A program made the position numbers and the translations under genes. Below, in pieces: positions 52,071 through 60,654 of a stretch of DNA of 64,000 bases; the stretch's first letter is position 1, and each line of letters starts with the position of its first letter. Under the pieces are notes generated by a model, which saw only the letters and a program-made list of their open reading frames with translations, did no database searches and was not told where the DNA came from. This DNA comes from JAAYED01 sp040772225 (GTDB lineage: Bacteria; Chloroflexota; Anaerolineae; UBA1429). The stretch spans positions 310,001 through 374,000 of the forward strand of contig JAXGYO010000002.1 of assembly GCA_040772225.1 (NCBI GenBank). Direction: 5' to 3'.

Positions 52071-53021
52071 ATGACAAAGATTGCCTATTTCGATTGTTTC
52101 TCCGGCGCCGCCGGCGATATGCTGCTGGGAGCGTTGCTGGACTCTGGTTACCCGCTGGAGGAGCTGCGCGCGGGCCTGGATACGCTGGGCGTGACGGGCT
52201 ACGACCTCACGCTGCGCCGTGTGCAGCAGCACGGGATCACCGGCAGCAAGTTCGACGTCATCGACCAGGCGGGCGAGCGGCCCGTGCGCAACCTGTCGCT
52301 CATCCGTGAGATCCTTACCAAGGCAGCTCTTCCCGAGGGCGTCGCCGAGCAGAGCCTGCGCGTGTTTACGCGGCTGGGCGAGGCCGAGGCGCGCATCCAC
52401 GGGGTTGACCTGGATGAGGTACATTTTCACGAGGTGGGCGCCATCGACGCCCTGGTAGACATCGTGGGCACCTGCCTGGTGCTGCACAATCTTGGCGTCG
52501 AGGCGGTGTACGCCTCCCCGCTGCCGCTGGGCAGCGGCACGGTGCGCACCGAGCATGGCCTGCTGCCGGTGCCTGCGCCGGCCACCCTCGCGCTGCTGGC
52601 CGAGGCAGGGACCCCGACGGTGCCACTCGACGCCCGGGGCGAGATGGTCACCCCCACCGGAGCCGCGCTGCTGACGACGCTGGCTACTTTCGAGCGCCCG
52701 GCCATGCGCGTAAAGCGCGTCGGTTACGGCTTTGGCACCAAAACCTTCCCCTGGGCCAATATGGTTCGGGTCTGGATCGGCGAGGCCGTGGACGAAACAG
52801 CGCAGCCGCACGCTCACGCCCACGGACACGATCACCCGCATCCGCACGATCACGTTCATGCCCACACGCATGAGCACGCTCACGAGCACGAGGGGCACGA
52901 ACATGCCCACCCACACGAACATCCCCACGTGCCTGGAGAAGAAGGGCATACACACCCGCACACCCATGATGGAGAGCATGTGCACCCGCACACTCACGAG
53001 CACGATGCTTCTGATGCCTGA
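52071..53021 (+). CDS. larC: LarC1-type nickel-pincer cofactor protein (N-terminal LarC domain only) with His-rich tail
   Basis: 316 aa. Residues 1-244 match the LarC N-terminal domain (AYFDCFSGAAGDMLLGALLDSG, HFHEVGAIDALVDIVGT, GLLPVPAPATLALL, EMVTPTGAALL, KRVGYGFGTKTFPWANMVRVW). Residues 245-316 are a His-rich tail with about 29 His in 72 residues. The C-terminal LarC2 domain, which binds CTP and inserts nickel, is absent; the next gene starts 35 nt later in another family, leaving no room for it. In Lactiplantibacillus LarC1 and LarC2 are joined by a ribosomal frameshift. A LarA-like gene lies 9 kb away. Confidence 0.82.
   Translation: MTKIAYFDCFSGAAGDMLLGALLDSGYPLEELRAGLDTLGVTGYDLTLRRVQQHGITGSKFDVIDQAGERPVRNLSLIREILTKAALPEGVAEQSLRVFTRLGEAEARIHGVDLDEVHFHEVGAIDALVDIVGTCLVLHNLGVEAVYASPLPLGSGTVRTEHGLLPVPAPATLALLAEAGTPTVPLDARGEMVTPTGAALLTTLATFERPAMRVKRVGYGFGTKTFPWANMVRVWIGEAVDETAQPHAHAHGHDHPHPHDHVHAHTHEHAHEHEGHEHAHPHEHPHVPGEEGHTHPHTHDGEHVHPHTHEHDASDA
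52803..53018 (+). repeat. His-codon-rich low-complexity coding tract
   Basis: A CAC/CAT-rich alternation encodes the metal-binding-type tail of LarC1. It is probably a nickel store or delivery segment; length variation between strains is likely. Confidence 0.75.
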
Positions 53022-53056
53022 GCCTCGGGATCGCCACGGCGGGGGATGCTGACGGC

Positions 53057-54169
53057 ATGCGCATCGTGGCCCTCGAGCCCTACGAGACCGGATCTCACCG
53101 CAACTGGCTGCGGGGCTTTGCGCGCGCCAGCCAGCACGAGGTCGTGCCTCTGACCCTGGAGGGCCAATTCTGGCGGTGGCGCATGCATGGCGGCGCGGTG
53201 ACCCTGGCGCGGCGCTACTTGCAGGATCATCTCGAAGCGGACCTTTTACTGGCGACGGACATGCTCGATCTGAGCACGTTTCTGGCGCTCACGCGCGAGG
53301 TGACGCACAACTTGCCGGTCGCGCTGTACATGCACGAAAACCAGCTTACCTACCCCATGCGCCCCGGCGAAAAGCGCGATCTACACTATGGGTTTATCAA
53401 CTATGCGTCGATGCTCTGTGCCGACGCGGTGCTGTTCAACTCCTCGTATCATCTCGAGTTGTGGTTCGACGAATTGCCGCGGCTGCTCAAACACTTCCCG
53501 GACCATAACGAGCTCGACACAATCGCCAGGCTGCGCCAGCGGGCATCGGTGCTACCTCTGGGACTCGAGCTATTAGCTCTGGAAACCGCAAAACCTGCTG
53601 AGCCGCGCCAGGGACCGCTGTTGATCCTTTGGAACCACCGATGGGAATATGACAAGAACCCGAGGGCATTCCTCAACGCGCTCTACGCGCTGGCTGGCTC
53701 CGGAGCGGTCTTCGAGGTCGCGCTGCTGGGCGAACACTTTGTCAGTGAGCCCCCCGAATTCGAGGAGGCACGGGAGCGGCTGGGCAGCCGAATCGTGCAT
53801 CAGGGGTATGCCCCTTCGCGGGAGGAATACGCGCGTTGGCTGTGGGAAGCGGACATTGTGGTAAGCACGGCGCTGCACGACTTTTTCGGCGCCGCCATTG
53901 TGGAGGCGATATACTGCGACTGCCTGCCTCTCTTACCGAATAGGCTGGCTTATCCGCAGTTCATACCGCCAGAGGACCGCAACTGGTGCCTGTACGACAG
54001 GAGCAGACAGCTGATACAGCGCTTGCGGTGGGCAGCCGATCATGTACAGGAGACGAGAGCCCGTTCGTTACAGCACATGGTCGCGGCCTACGACTGGTCC
54101 CAAATAGCACCCGTCTATGATGCGGTGCTCGCAGAGTTGGTGGAGCGACCAACCCGGGTAACGCTCTAG
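53057..54169 (+). CDS. DUF3524/QTMAN-like glycosyltransferase (GTDC1 homolog)
   Basis: A 370-aa GT4-like glycosyltransferase. The N-terminal DUF3524 pattern is clear (LEPYETGSHRNWLRGFA, VPLTLEGQFWRWRMHGGAVTLAR, MHENQLTYPMRP, LHYGFINYASMLCADAVLFNSSYHL), and the C-terminal domain has WNHRWEYDKNP and FFGAAIVEAIYCDCLPLLPNRLAYPQ for nucleotide-sugar binding. Family members include tRNA-queuosine mannosyltransferase; whether this one modifies tRNA or a glycan is unknown. No queuosine biosynthesis genes are in the window. It starts 35 nt after larC1. Confidence 0.8.
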   Translation: MRIVALEPYETGSHRNWLRGFARASQHEVVPLTLEGQFWRWRMHGGAVTLARRYLQDHLEADLLLATDMLDLSTFLALTREVTHNLPVALYMHENQLTYPMRPGEKRDLHYGFINYASMLCADAVLFNSSYHLELWFDELPRLLKHFPDHNELDTIARLRQRASVLPLGLELLALETAKPAEPRQGPLLILWNHRWEYDKNPRAFLNALYALAGSGAVFEVALLGEHFVSEPPEFEEARERLGSRIVHQGYAPSREEYARWLWEADIVVSTALHDFFGAAIVEAIYCDCLPLLPNRLAYPQFIPPEDRNWCLYDRSRQLIQRLRWAADHVQETRARSLQHMVAAYDWSQIAPVYDAVLAELVERPTRVTL

Positions 54170-54825
54170 TCCACGAACTGCAGCACCCCAAAGCGTGAGG
54201 GCGTGTGGTAGTTGATCCGGCGTGGCGGTGACCAGGCCGTGTACTCGTCCCCGTCTACGCCCCGATCAATGCGGTACAGATTGACGCGCCAGGTATCCCC
54301 CGGCCAGGGCGGCAGGTTCGGCGCCATCTCGAAATCTGACATGGGGATCGCCATCTCCACCGTCCAGGACCGGTCGCAGGTCCCGCGATGCCAGGGATCC
54401 CCGCCCACAACGACGGCTGTCTGCAAACCGGCGCTGTCCCAGTCCCAAAGTCCGCGCTGGCGATCGTCCCGCCAGAGCATGAACAGGTCGAGCACAGCGT
54501 TCAGCGGGCTCACCTCGATCTCGACATAGGCCGAGCCGCAAGAGGCCGCGTCGATAAACACCTCGACCACCTCCTGGTTGTAGATATCCTGGTCGCGCTC
54601 GGTCGTCGTGCCCCAGATGTCATTGTCCTTGCAGGAAAAGGCCACATAGAGATAGTCGTCGTCCCACAGCAGACGCGCCTGGGTGGGCTGGCGCGGAGCA
54701 GCGCCGGTATCAGCGAGCACCAGCGACACGGGGGCGGCGCTCGCCCAAGCGGGCTCATCCAGACAGCCGTCGATCACAATCGGGCCAGTCGCCCGGCGAC
54801 AAATATACACAGGCAGTTCGCTCAC
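54166..54825 (-). CDS. CBM9-like carbohydrate-binding domain protein
   Basis: A 219-aa protein consisting of one CBM9-like (family 9 carbohydrate-binding) domain: IVIDGCLDEPAWASA, ARLLWDDDYLYVAFSCKDNDIWG, EVVEVFIDAAS, YVEIEVSPLNAVLDL and TVEMAIPMSDF. There is no signal peptide and no fused catalytic domain. The GTG start follows AGGAGG. It is divergent from the GHL6-like hydrolase and convergent with the glycosyltransferase (4-nt overlap). It probably binds sugars inside the cell or is a sensor; function unproven. Confidence 0.75.
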   Translation of the reverse strand: MSELPVYICRRATGPIVIDGCLDEPAWASAAPVSLVLADTGAAPRQPTQARLLWDDDYLYVAFSCKDNDIWGTTTERDQDIYNQEVVEVFIDAASCGSAYVEIEVSPLNAVLDLFMLWRDDRQRGLWDWDSAGLQTAVVVGGDPWHRGTCDRSWTVEMAIPMSDFEMAPNLPPWPGDTWRVNLYRIDRGVDGDEYTAWSPPRRINYHTPSRFGVLQFVD

Positions 54826-54855
54826 CGAGGCCCTCCTTATGCAGTCCTGGCCGCC

Positions 54856-54883
54856 ATCATACTAGAGTGCCTGTATGCCGCAA
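54856..54883 (-). promoter_or_regulatory. Promoter of the CBM9-like gene
   Basis: Minus-strand TTGCGG (54878-54883), 16-nt spacer, TATGAT (54856-54861). Confidence 0.4.
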
Positions 54884-54900
54884 CTGGAACCCGGAATGGG

Positions 54901-54930
54901 TTGACGGCGCGGGCCTCTCTGTCGTAAGGT
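54901..54930 (+). promoter_or_regulatory. Promoter of the GHL6-like/enolase operon
   Basis: TTGACG (54901-54906), 18-nt spacer, TAAGGT (54925-54930), 32 nt before the ATG. Confidence 0.45.
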
Positions 54931-54962
54931 AGGCGCGCATGCATTTCCCTGGAGGTAGCACC

Positions 54963-56954
54963 ATGGTCACCCTTCCCATGCGACAGGTGCATCTGGATTT
55001 CCACACCGCGGGGCAGATTCCCGAGGTCGGTGCGGATTGGGACGCCCAGGCCTTTGTCGACACGCTGCGTCGCGCTCACGTCAACTCGATCAACCTGTTT
55101 GCCCGCTGCCATCACGGTTATGTCTACTACACGCCGACACGCTTCACTCTCCACCCTGCCCTGACCTTTGACCTGCTGGGGGCACAGGTGGCCGCTTGCC
55201 GTTCGGCCGGCATCGCCGCGCCCATCTACATCACCGTCGGCTGGGACGAGCTATCAGCTGCGCGCCACCCCGAGTGGCTGGAGGTGACGCCGGAGGGCGT
55301 CCTAGGACAGCACAGCCCGCTGGTGCCAGCCTGGAAAAAGCTCTGTCTCAACTCGCCCTACCTCGACTATGTGCTGGACCAGTCACAGGAGGTGATCGAC
55401 CACTTCGGAGGCGACGTCGATGGCCTCTGGTATGATATCATCCACCAGGGAGAGTGCGTCTGCTCCCACTGTGTGCGCGACATGCAACGTCTCGGTCTGA
55501 ATCCCGCCTCAAGCCCCGACCGTCAAGCCTTTGCAGCACAGGTGCGCGACACCGTCCGCAGGCGCCTGTTCGAGGCCGGCCGCGCCCGCGTTCCCGGAGC
55601 GATGGTGTTCTTCAACTCTGGACACGTGGGATACGAGCAAACCATAAACAGTCTGGAGCATTTCACGCACTTTGAGCTCGAATCACTTCCGAGCACAGGC
55701 CAATGGGGCTACAGCCACTATCCTATCAGCGTGCGCTATGTCCGCACGCTCGGCAAGCCCCATCTCGGTATGACCGGCAAGTTCCACACCTCCTGGGGCG
55801 ACTTTTCGTCGTTCAAGAACCAGGCTGCCCTCGAGTTCGAGTGCTTTCAGATGCTGGCCAACGGTGCTGCCTGCTGTATCGGCGACCAGCTCCACCCGCG
55901 GGGACAGTTGAGCGCTCCAGTCTATGACCTGATCGGGCGTGTGTATGCGCAGGTGGAGGAAAAAGAGCCCTGGTGCGCGGGCGCGATGCCCGTCACCGAG
56001 ATCGCCGTGCTCAACGTCGAGGCGGTGGGCACGGCCGACGGCCGGGTGGATCCCAGCAACGCCGGCGCGCTGCGGATGCTGCTCGAGAGCCACCAGCAGT
56101 TCGACTTTGTGGACGAGCGCGCCGACTGGAGCCGGTACCGCGTGCTGGTCCTGCCCGACAAAGTCCCTCTCGACACCGTTCTGGCCGAGCGCGTGCGAGG
56201 CTATCTGGCGCAAGGAGGCAAGGTCATCGCCAGCTACCGCTCAGGGCTCACCCCGGGGGGCGATGCCTTTGCTTTGCCGACCTTTGGCCTGCGTGCACTC
56301 GGCGAGGCTCCTAACGCCCCGGACTATGTGCGAGCCAGCCTGGAGCTTGACGCCGCAATCCCCGATACCGAGCATGTGATCTATGAGCGCGGCATGTCCG
56401 TAGAGCCCGGTGCCGGCACGAGCGTGCTGGCCAGTGTAACCGGACCGTATTTCAACCGGACGTGGGACCACTTTTGCTCGCACCGGCAGACGCCGATGGA
56501 CCCGGCGAATGCCGCCAGCTATCCGGCCATCACTCGCAACGCGGCAGGCAATGTCATCTACTTTGCCCACCCGATCTTTGAGGGCTACCGCCAGCAGGCG
56601 CCGCTCTGGTACAAGCGGCTGTTCCAGGCCGCCCTGCGTCTGCTGCTCCCCGAGCCCCTGGTGACCACCGATGCGCCGAGCAGCGCGCAGGTGACAGTCA
56701 CGCAACAGACTGACCCTGCGCGCACCATCGTGCATCTCCTGCACTATATTCCCGAGCGGCGGGGGCTCGACTTCGACACTATCGAAGACGTGATCCCACT
56801 GCACGATGTGCAGGTGTCCATACGCTGCGAAACCCGGCCCGAGCACGTCTACCTGGCGCCCTCGGGCGAGACGCTGGCCGGAGAGTATCGTGAGGGAAGG
56901 CTCTGGTTCACAGTACCACACGTGGTTGGGCACCAGATGGTGGTGCTGGAGTGA
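54963..56954 (+). CDS. Putative glycoside hydrolase, GHL6-like barrel plus beta-galactosidase-type trimerisation domain
   Basis: 663 aa. The N-terminal TIM-barrel half (to about 330) has HLDFHTAGQIPEVGADW, NSINLFARCHHGYVYY and GLWYDIIHQGECVCSHC, as in GHL6-type putative hydrolases. The second half resembles the beta-galactosidase trimerisation (glutamine-amidotransferase-like) domain (FVDERADWSRYRVLVLPDKVPLD, GGKVIASYRSG). No signal peptide is seen. The substrate is unknown; alpha-L-fucosidase-like or other exo-activity is possible. TGGAGGT precedes the ATG at 54963. It heads a run with three enolase-superfamily genes, so it may release the sugar they process. Confidence 0.7.
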   Translation: MVTLPMRQVHLDFHTAGQIPEVGADWDAQAFVDTLRRAHVNSINLFARCHHGYVYYTPTRFTLHPALTFDLLGAQVAACRSAGIAAPIYITVGWDELSAARHPEWLEVTPEGVLGQHSPLVPAWKKLCLNSPYLDYVLDQSQEVIDHFGGDVDGLWYDIIHQGECVCSHCVRDMQRLGLNPASSPDRQAFAAQVRDTVRRRLFEAGRARVPGAMVFFNSGHVGYEQTINSLEHFTHFELESLPSTGQWGYSHYPISVRYVRTLGKPHLGMTGKFHTSWGDFSSFKNQAALEFECFQMLANGAACCIGDQLHPRGQLSAPVYDLIGRVYAQVEEKEPWCAGAMPVTEIAVLNVEAVGTADGRVDPSNAGALRMLLESHQQFDFVDERADWSRYRVLVLPDKVPLDTVLAERVRGYLAQGGKVIASYRSGLTPGGDAFALPTFGLRALGEAPNAPDYVRASLELDAAIPDTEHVIYERGMSVEPGAGTSVLASVTGPYFNRTWDHFCSHRQTPMDPANAASYPAITRNAAGNVIYFAHPIFEGYRQQAPLWYKRLFQAALRLLLPEPLVTTDAPSSAQVTVTQQTDPARTIVHLLHYIPERRGLDFDTIEDVIPLHDVQVSIRCETRPEHVYLAPSGETLAGEYREGRLWFTVPHVVGHQMVVLE

Positions 56955-56997
56955 CCACGCAATCAGTACGCATCCTGGAACGGATGAAGGAGTTCAA

Positions 56998-58185
56998 GTG
57001 AAGATCACGTCGGCCGAGATCTATGATGCCAGACCTGCCAACAATGCCCAGGGCCTGAGCCTGGTGCTGCTTCGCCTGTGGACCGACCAGGGCATCTATG
57101 GCCTGGGCGAAGTTGCCCTGGCGTACGGTACCGGCAGCGCCGCGGGTCTTGCCATGCTCAAGCAGCTGGTCGAGCGCTATGTGATCGGTGCAGATCCCTT
57201 CCGCATCGAGCATCTCTGGCATACCATGTTCCGCGAATCATTCTGGGGGCTTGGGGGCGGCCCCGTGATCTATGGCGGCATGAGCGCCATCGATGTGGCC
57301 CTGTGGGACATCAAAGGCAAGGCTCTGGGCGCACCGGTGTACGAACTGCTGGGGGGCAAGGTCCGCGACCGCATCAGGGTATATGCCAACGGCTGGTCCA
57401 ACCTGACCGGCGAGGATGGCCGCCCTCTCATCTGCCTCCCGGAGGAGTACGCCCGCGCTGTCCAGCGGGTGATCGACGACGGCTATGACGCGCTCAAGTT
57501 TGATCCGTTCTATATCAATGCCGAGCGGCGGCGCTGGCACCCGCCACTCGTGCTGGACAAGGAGATGATGGACCTCGCCGCAGGCCGCGTGCGCGCCGTG
57601 CGCGAGGCCGTGGGCGCGGACATCGATATCTGCGTGGAGGTGCACGGGGTCCTGGGCGTCACCTCCGCCATCGAGATGGGGCGCAGGCTTGTACCCTACC
57701 GTCCCTTCTTCTATGAGGAGCCAGTGCATGCGCTCAACGTCGATGCCATGAGAAAGGTATCGCTCAACGTCCCGCTGCCGATCGCGGCGGGCGAGCGTCT
57801 CTATACGCGCTTTGGTTTTCGCCAGTACATCGAGAAACAGGTCGTGGACATCATCCAGCCAGACATCAGCCTGGCCGGCGGCCTCACAGAGACGAAAAAG
57901 ATCGCGGACTATGCCGATACCTACGGTATCCACGTGCAGCCCCATCTCTGTGCGGGCCCCATCCACACCGCGGCCTGCATCCAGCTCGACGCCTGCATGC
58001 CCAATTTCGTCATTCAAGAGTGGCGCCCCTATGCCGGCGACTCGGTACTGGACCTGGTAAATGAACCGCTGGATGACAAAGCGATCAACGGCTACGTAGA
58101 GGTCCCGGACCGGCCCGGGCTGGGCGTCACACTCAACGAGGATGCCGTCAAACGTTACCCTTGCCTGAGCATCACAGCAGATTAG
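56998..58185 (+). CDS. Enolase-superfamily (MR subgroup) dehydratase paralog 1
   Basis: 395 aa from GTG 56998 after GAAGGAG. The capping domain is at 1-125. In the barrel, LKFDPFY carries the Lys, CVEVHGVLG has Glu-x-His at the first metal position, FYEEPVHALN the second, AAGERLYTRFGF the third, and QPHLCAGPIHTAA the catalytic His. The Glu-x-His pattern differs from the Asp-x-His of DgoD. It is the most divergent of three tandem copies. A sugar-acid dehydratase role is inferred; substrate unknown. It starts 43 nt after the GHL6-like gene. Confidence 0.8.
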   Translation: MKITSAEIYDARPANNAQGLSLVLLRLWTDQGIYGLGEVALAYGTGSAAGLAMLKQLVERYVIGADPFRIEHLWHTMFRESFWGLGGGPVIYGGMSAIDVALWDIKGKALGAPVYELLGGKVRDRIRVYANGWSNLTGEDGRPLICLPEEYARAVQRVIDDGYDALKFDPFYINAERRRWHPPLVLDKEMMDLAAGRVRAVREAVGADIDICVEVHGVLGVTSAIEMGRRLVPYRPFFYEEPVHALNVDAMRKVSLNVPLPIAAGERLYTRFGFRQYIEKQVVDIIQPDISLAGGLTETKKIADYADTYGIHVQPHLCAGPIHTAACIQLDACMPNFVIQEWRPYAGDSVLDLVNEPLDDKAINGYVEVPDRPGLGVTLNEDAVKRYPCLSITAD

Positions 58186-58216
58186 CGCACACCGACCACG
58201 AGGAGAGGAAAACGGC

Positions 58217-59398
58217 ATGAAGATCACCGCAGCCAACATCTACGACTGCAAACTGTATCCCTATACCAACTCATACAACCTGGTGTTCCTGCTGCTGGAG
58301 ACGGATGAGGGCCTGGAGGGCCTGGGGGAGGTGTCCCTCGCCTACGGCGCCGGCGCTACCGCCGCGGTGGGCATGCTGCGACAGCTGGCGGAGCGCTTTT
58401 TGCTAGGCGCCGATCCCATGCGTATCGAGGAGATGTGGAATCGCCTCTTTCGCGGCACCTTCTGGGGCCAGGGCGGCGGGCCGGTCCTCTACGGCGCCAT
58501 GAGCGCCATCGATGCCGCGCTGTGGGACATCAAGGGCAAATCCTTTGGCGTGCCCGCGTACGAACTGCTGGGCGGCCAGGTCAACGAACGGCTGCGGGTC
58601 TATGCCAACGGTTGGTACTCTCGCGAGACCGATGCCGGCCGGGTGTCGCTGGTGGCCCCGGAGGAGTACGCCGAGCGCGCGCTCGAGGTTGTCGCAGACG
58701 GCTTTACCGCGCTCAAGTTCGATCCCTTTGTCGTGCAGCCGGATGGCCAGCGTATCTCGCCCGCGCGCCATCTGCCCAAAGCGCAGGCAGATCTGGCCTA
58801 CGCCCGGGTGGCCGCCGTGCGGGACGCGGTGGGTCCGGACGTCGACATCCTGGTCGAGGTGCACGGGAATCTGGGCACCACTTCGGCGATCGCCTTTGGC
58901 CAGCGAATTGAAGAGCTCAGACCCTTTTTCTATGAAGAGCCCGTCGACGCGATGAATGTCGACGCCATGCTCAAGGTCTCCCAGAACGTCCATATCCCCA
59001 TCGCCGCCGGCGAGCGACTGTACACCCGCTACGGTTTTCGTGAGTATATCGAAAAGCAGGCGCTGGACGTCCTGCAGCCCGACATGGGCCTGGCGGGCGG
59101 GCTCACGGAGGTGAAAAAGATCGCAGCCTATGCTGAGACCTATGATATGCACGTGCAGCCACACAACTGCGCGGGGCCAGTCTCCACCGCCATGGCTGTA
59201 CAGCTGGATACCTGCATCACCAATTTCATCATCCAGGAGTGGTTCCCCTACCGCGACCGGCGCTTTTACGATCTCGTCGATCAGGCGCTGGATACACAGG
59301 CCATCGACGGGTACTATAGCCCAACGCGGGCGCCCGGTCTGGGAGTAGTGCTGAATCGCACCGAAGCAGATCGGTACACGCGCATTCGTGTCAGCTAG
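58217..59398 (+). CDS. Enolase-superfamily (MR subgroup) dehydratase paralog 2
   Basis: A 393-aa paralog with the same motif set: ALKFDPFVV, LVEVHGNLGTTSAI, FYEEPVDAMN, AAGERLYTRYGF and QPHNCAGPVSTAMA. It is very similar to paralog 3 over the barrel (RIEEMWNRLFRGTFWGQGGGPVLYGAMSAIDAALWDIKGK is nearly shared), so those two arose by recent duplication. AGGAGAGGAAAACGGC precedes the ATG. All catalytic positions appear intact, so it is not a pseudogene; specificity probably differs subtly from paralog 3. Confidence 0.8.
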   Translation: MKITAANIYDCKLYPYTNSYNLVFLLLETDEGLEGLGEVSLAYGAGATAAVGMLRQLAERFLLGADPMRIEEMWNRLFRGTFWGQGGGPVLYGAMSAIDAALWDIKGKSFGVPAYELLGGQVNERLRVYANGWYSRETDAGRVSLVAPEEYAERALEVVADGFTALKFDPFVVQPDGQRISPARHLPKAQADLAYARVAAVRDAVGPDVDILVEVHGNLGTTSAIAFGQRIEELRPFFYEEPVDAMNVDAMLKVSQNVHIPIAAGERLYTRYGFREYIEKQALDVLQPDMGLAGGLTEVKKIAAYAETYDMHVQPHNCAGPVSTAMAVQLDTCITNFIIQEWFPYRDRRFYDLVDQALDTQAIDGYYSPTRAPGLGVVLNRTEADRYTRIRVS

Positions 59399-59415
59399 AG
59401 CAAAGGAGATCAGGG

Positions 59416-60588
59416 ATGAAGATCACGTCAGTAGACGTTTACGACTGCCCATTCGACTTTGGATGGAACCCGATCATTGTGCGCCTGATGACCGATGAGG
59501 GGATTGAGGGAATCGGCGAAGTCTCTCTCGCCTACGGCGCCGGCTCCATCGCAGCGATCGGCATGCTCAAGCAACTGGGCGAGCGCTTTTTGCTGGGCGC
59601 CGATCCCATGCGCATCGAAGATATATGGAACCGCCTGTTTCGTGGCACTTTCTGGGGGCAGGGCGGAGGACCGGTCATTTACGGCGCCATGAGCGGCATC
59701 GATGCAGCGCTGTGGGACATCAAAGGCAAGTTTTTTGGTGTGCCCGCCTATGAACTCCTGGGAGGCAAGGTCAATGACAAGCTCCGCGTCTATGCCAATG
59801 GGTGGTATATCAACATGGACCCCCAAAACCGGCACGCGTACGACTCACCCGCGGAATACGCGGAAGGTGCGCAGCGGGTAGTCGCTGACGGCTTTGATGC
59901 GCTCAAGTTTGACCCGTTCATGTGTCTGGATGGGAGCAGCACGCGCATGCCGGGGCGTGTGCTACCAAAGCACATGGTTGACCTTGCCTATGCCCGGGTG
60001 GCTGCCGTTCGGGAGGCGGTGGGCCCGGATGTAGACATTCTGGTAGAGGTGCACGGCAATCTGGGTACGACCTCGGCGATCGAGATCGGACGACGCCTGG
60101 AGGAGCTCCGTCCCTTCTTCTTTGAGGAGCCGGTCGACGCGATGAACGTTGACGCCATGCTCAAAGTCTCGCAGAACGTCAGGATCCCAATCGCCGCCGG
60201 GGAACGGCTCTACACCCGTTACGGCTTCCGCCAGTACATCGAGAAGCAGGTCTTGGACATCCTGCAGCCAGATATGGGATTGGCGGGCGGCCTGACAGAG
60301 ATCAAAAAGATCGCTGCCTACGCCGAGACCTATGACATGCACATGCAGCCCCACAACTGCGCGGGCCCGATCTCCACGGCTATGGCCGTGCAGCTGGATA
60401 CGTGCATCACGAACTTTATCATTCAAGAATGGTTCCCGTACCAGCCGGTCGGGATCTACGAACTGGTCGAAGAGGCCATGGAACCCCAGACAAAGGATAG
60501 CTACTTTGTACCGACGGACAAGCCCGGGCTTGGGGTAACACTCAACCACGAGCGTGTGTCGCCTCTGCTCGCAGTGCACCTATCCTGA
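59416..60588 (+). CDS. Enolase-superfamily (MR subgroup) dehydratase paralog 3
   Basis: A 390-aa paralog with intact ligands (LKFDPFM, LVEVHGNLG, FFEEPVDAMN, GERLYTRYGF, PHNCAGPISTAMA). It differs from paralog 2 mainly in the N-terminal 20s loop (YDCPFDFGWNP) and the loop around residue 130-150, which in this superfamily face the active site and set substrate specificity. It starts 17 nt after paralog 2 with AAAGGAG. A strong terminator follows, ending the operon. Confidence 0.8.
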   Translation: MKITSVDVYDCPFDFGWNPIIVRLMTDEGIEGIGEVSLAYGAGSIAAIGMLKQLGERFLLGADPMRIEDIWNRLFRGTFWGQGGGPVIYGAMSGIDAALWDIKGKFFGVPAYELLGGKVNDKLRVYANGWYINMDPQNRHAYDSPAEYAEGAQRVVADGFDALKFDPFMCLDGSSTRMPGRVLPKHMVDLAYARVAAVREAVGPDVDILVEVHGNLGTTSAIEIGRRLEELRPFFFEEPVDAMNVDAMLKVSQNVRIPIAAGERLYTRYGFRQYIEKQVLDILQPDMGLAGGLTEIKKIAAYAETYDMHMQPHNCAGPISTAMAVQLDTCITNFIIQEWFPYQPVGIYELVEEAMEPQTKDSYFVPTDKPGLGVTLNHERVSPLLAVHLS

Positions 60589-60602
60589 CAGCGCACAGTA
60601 GA

Positions 60603-60635
60603 GCGGCCGCAGATCCAAGGGCGATCTGCGGCCGC
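60603..60635. terminator. Hairpin terminator between the enolase run and phoU
   Basis: A perfect 13-bp stem GCGGCCGCAGATC / GATCTGCGGCCGC with a 7-nt loop between convergent operons. The tail CTATAT is weak. Confidence 0.65.
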
Positions 60636-60654
60636 CTATATGCTCACGGCGACG

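Noticed and set aside
51165..53003. 612-codon open frame on the minus strand opposite the M42 peptidase and larC1
   Set aside because: It mirrors two well-supported genes on the plus strand; its composition is the shadow of GC-rich third positions and of the His repeat.
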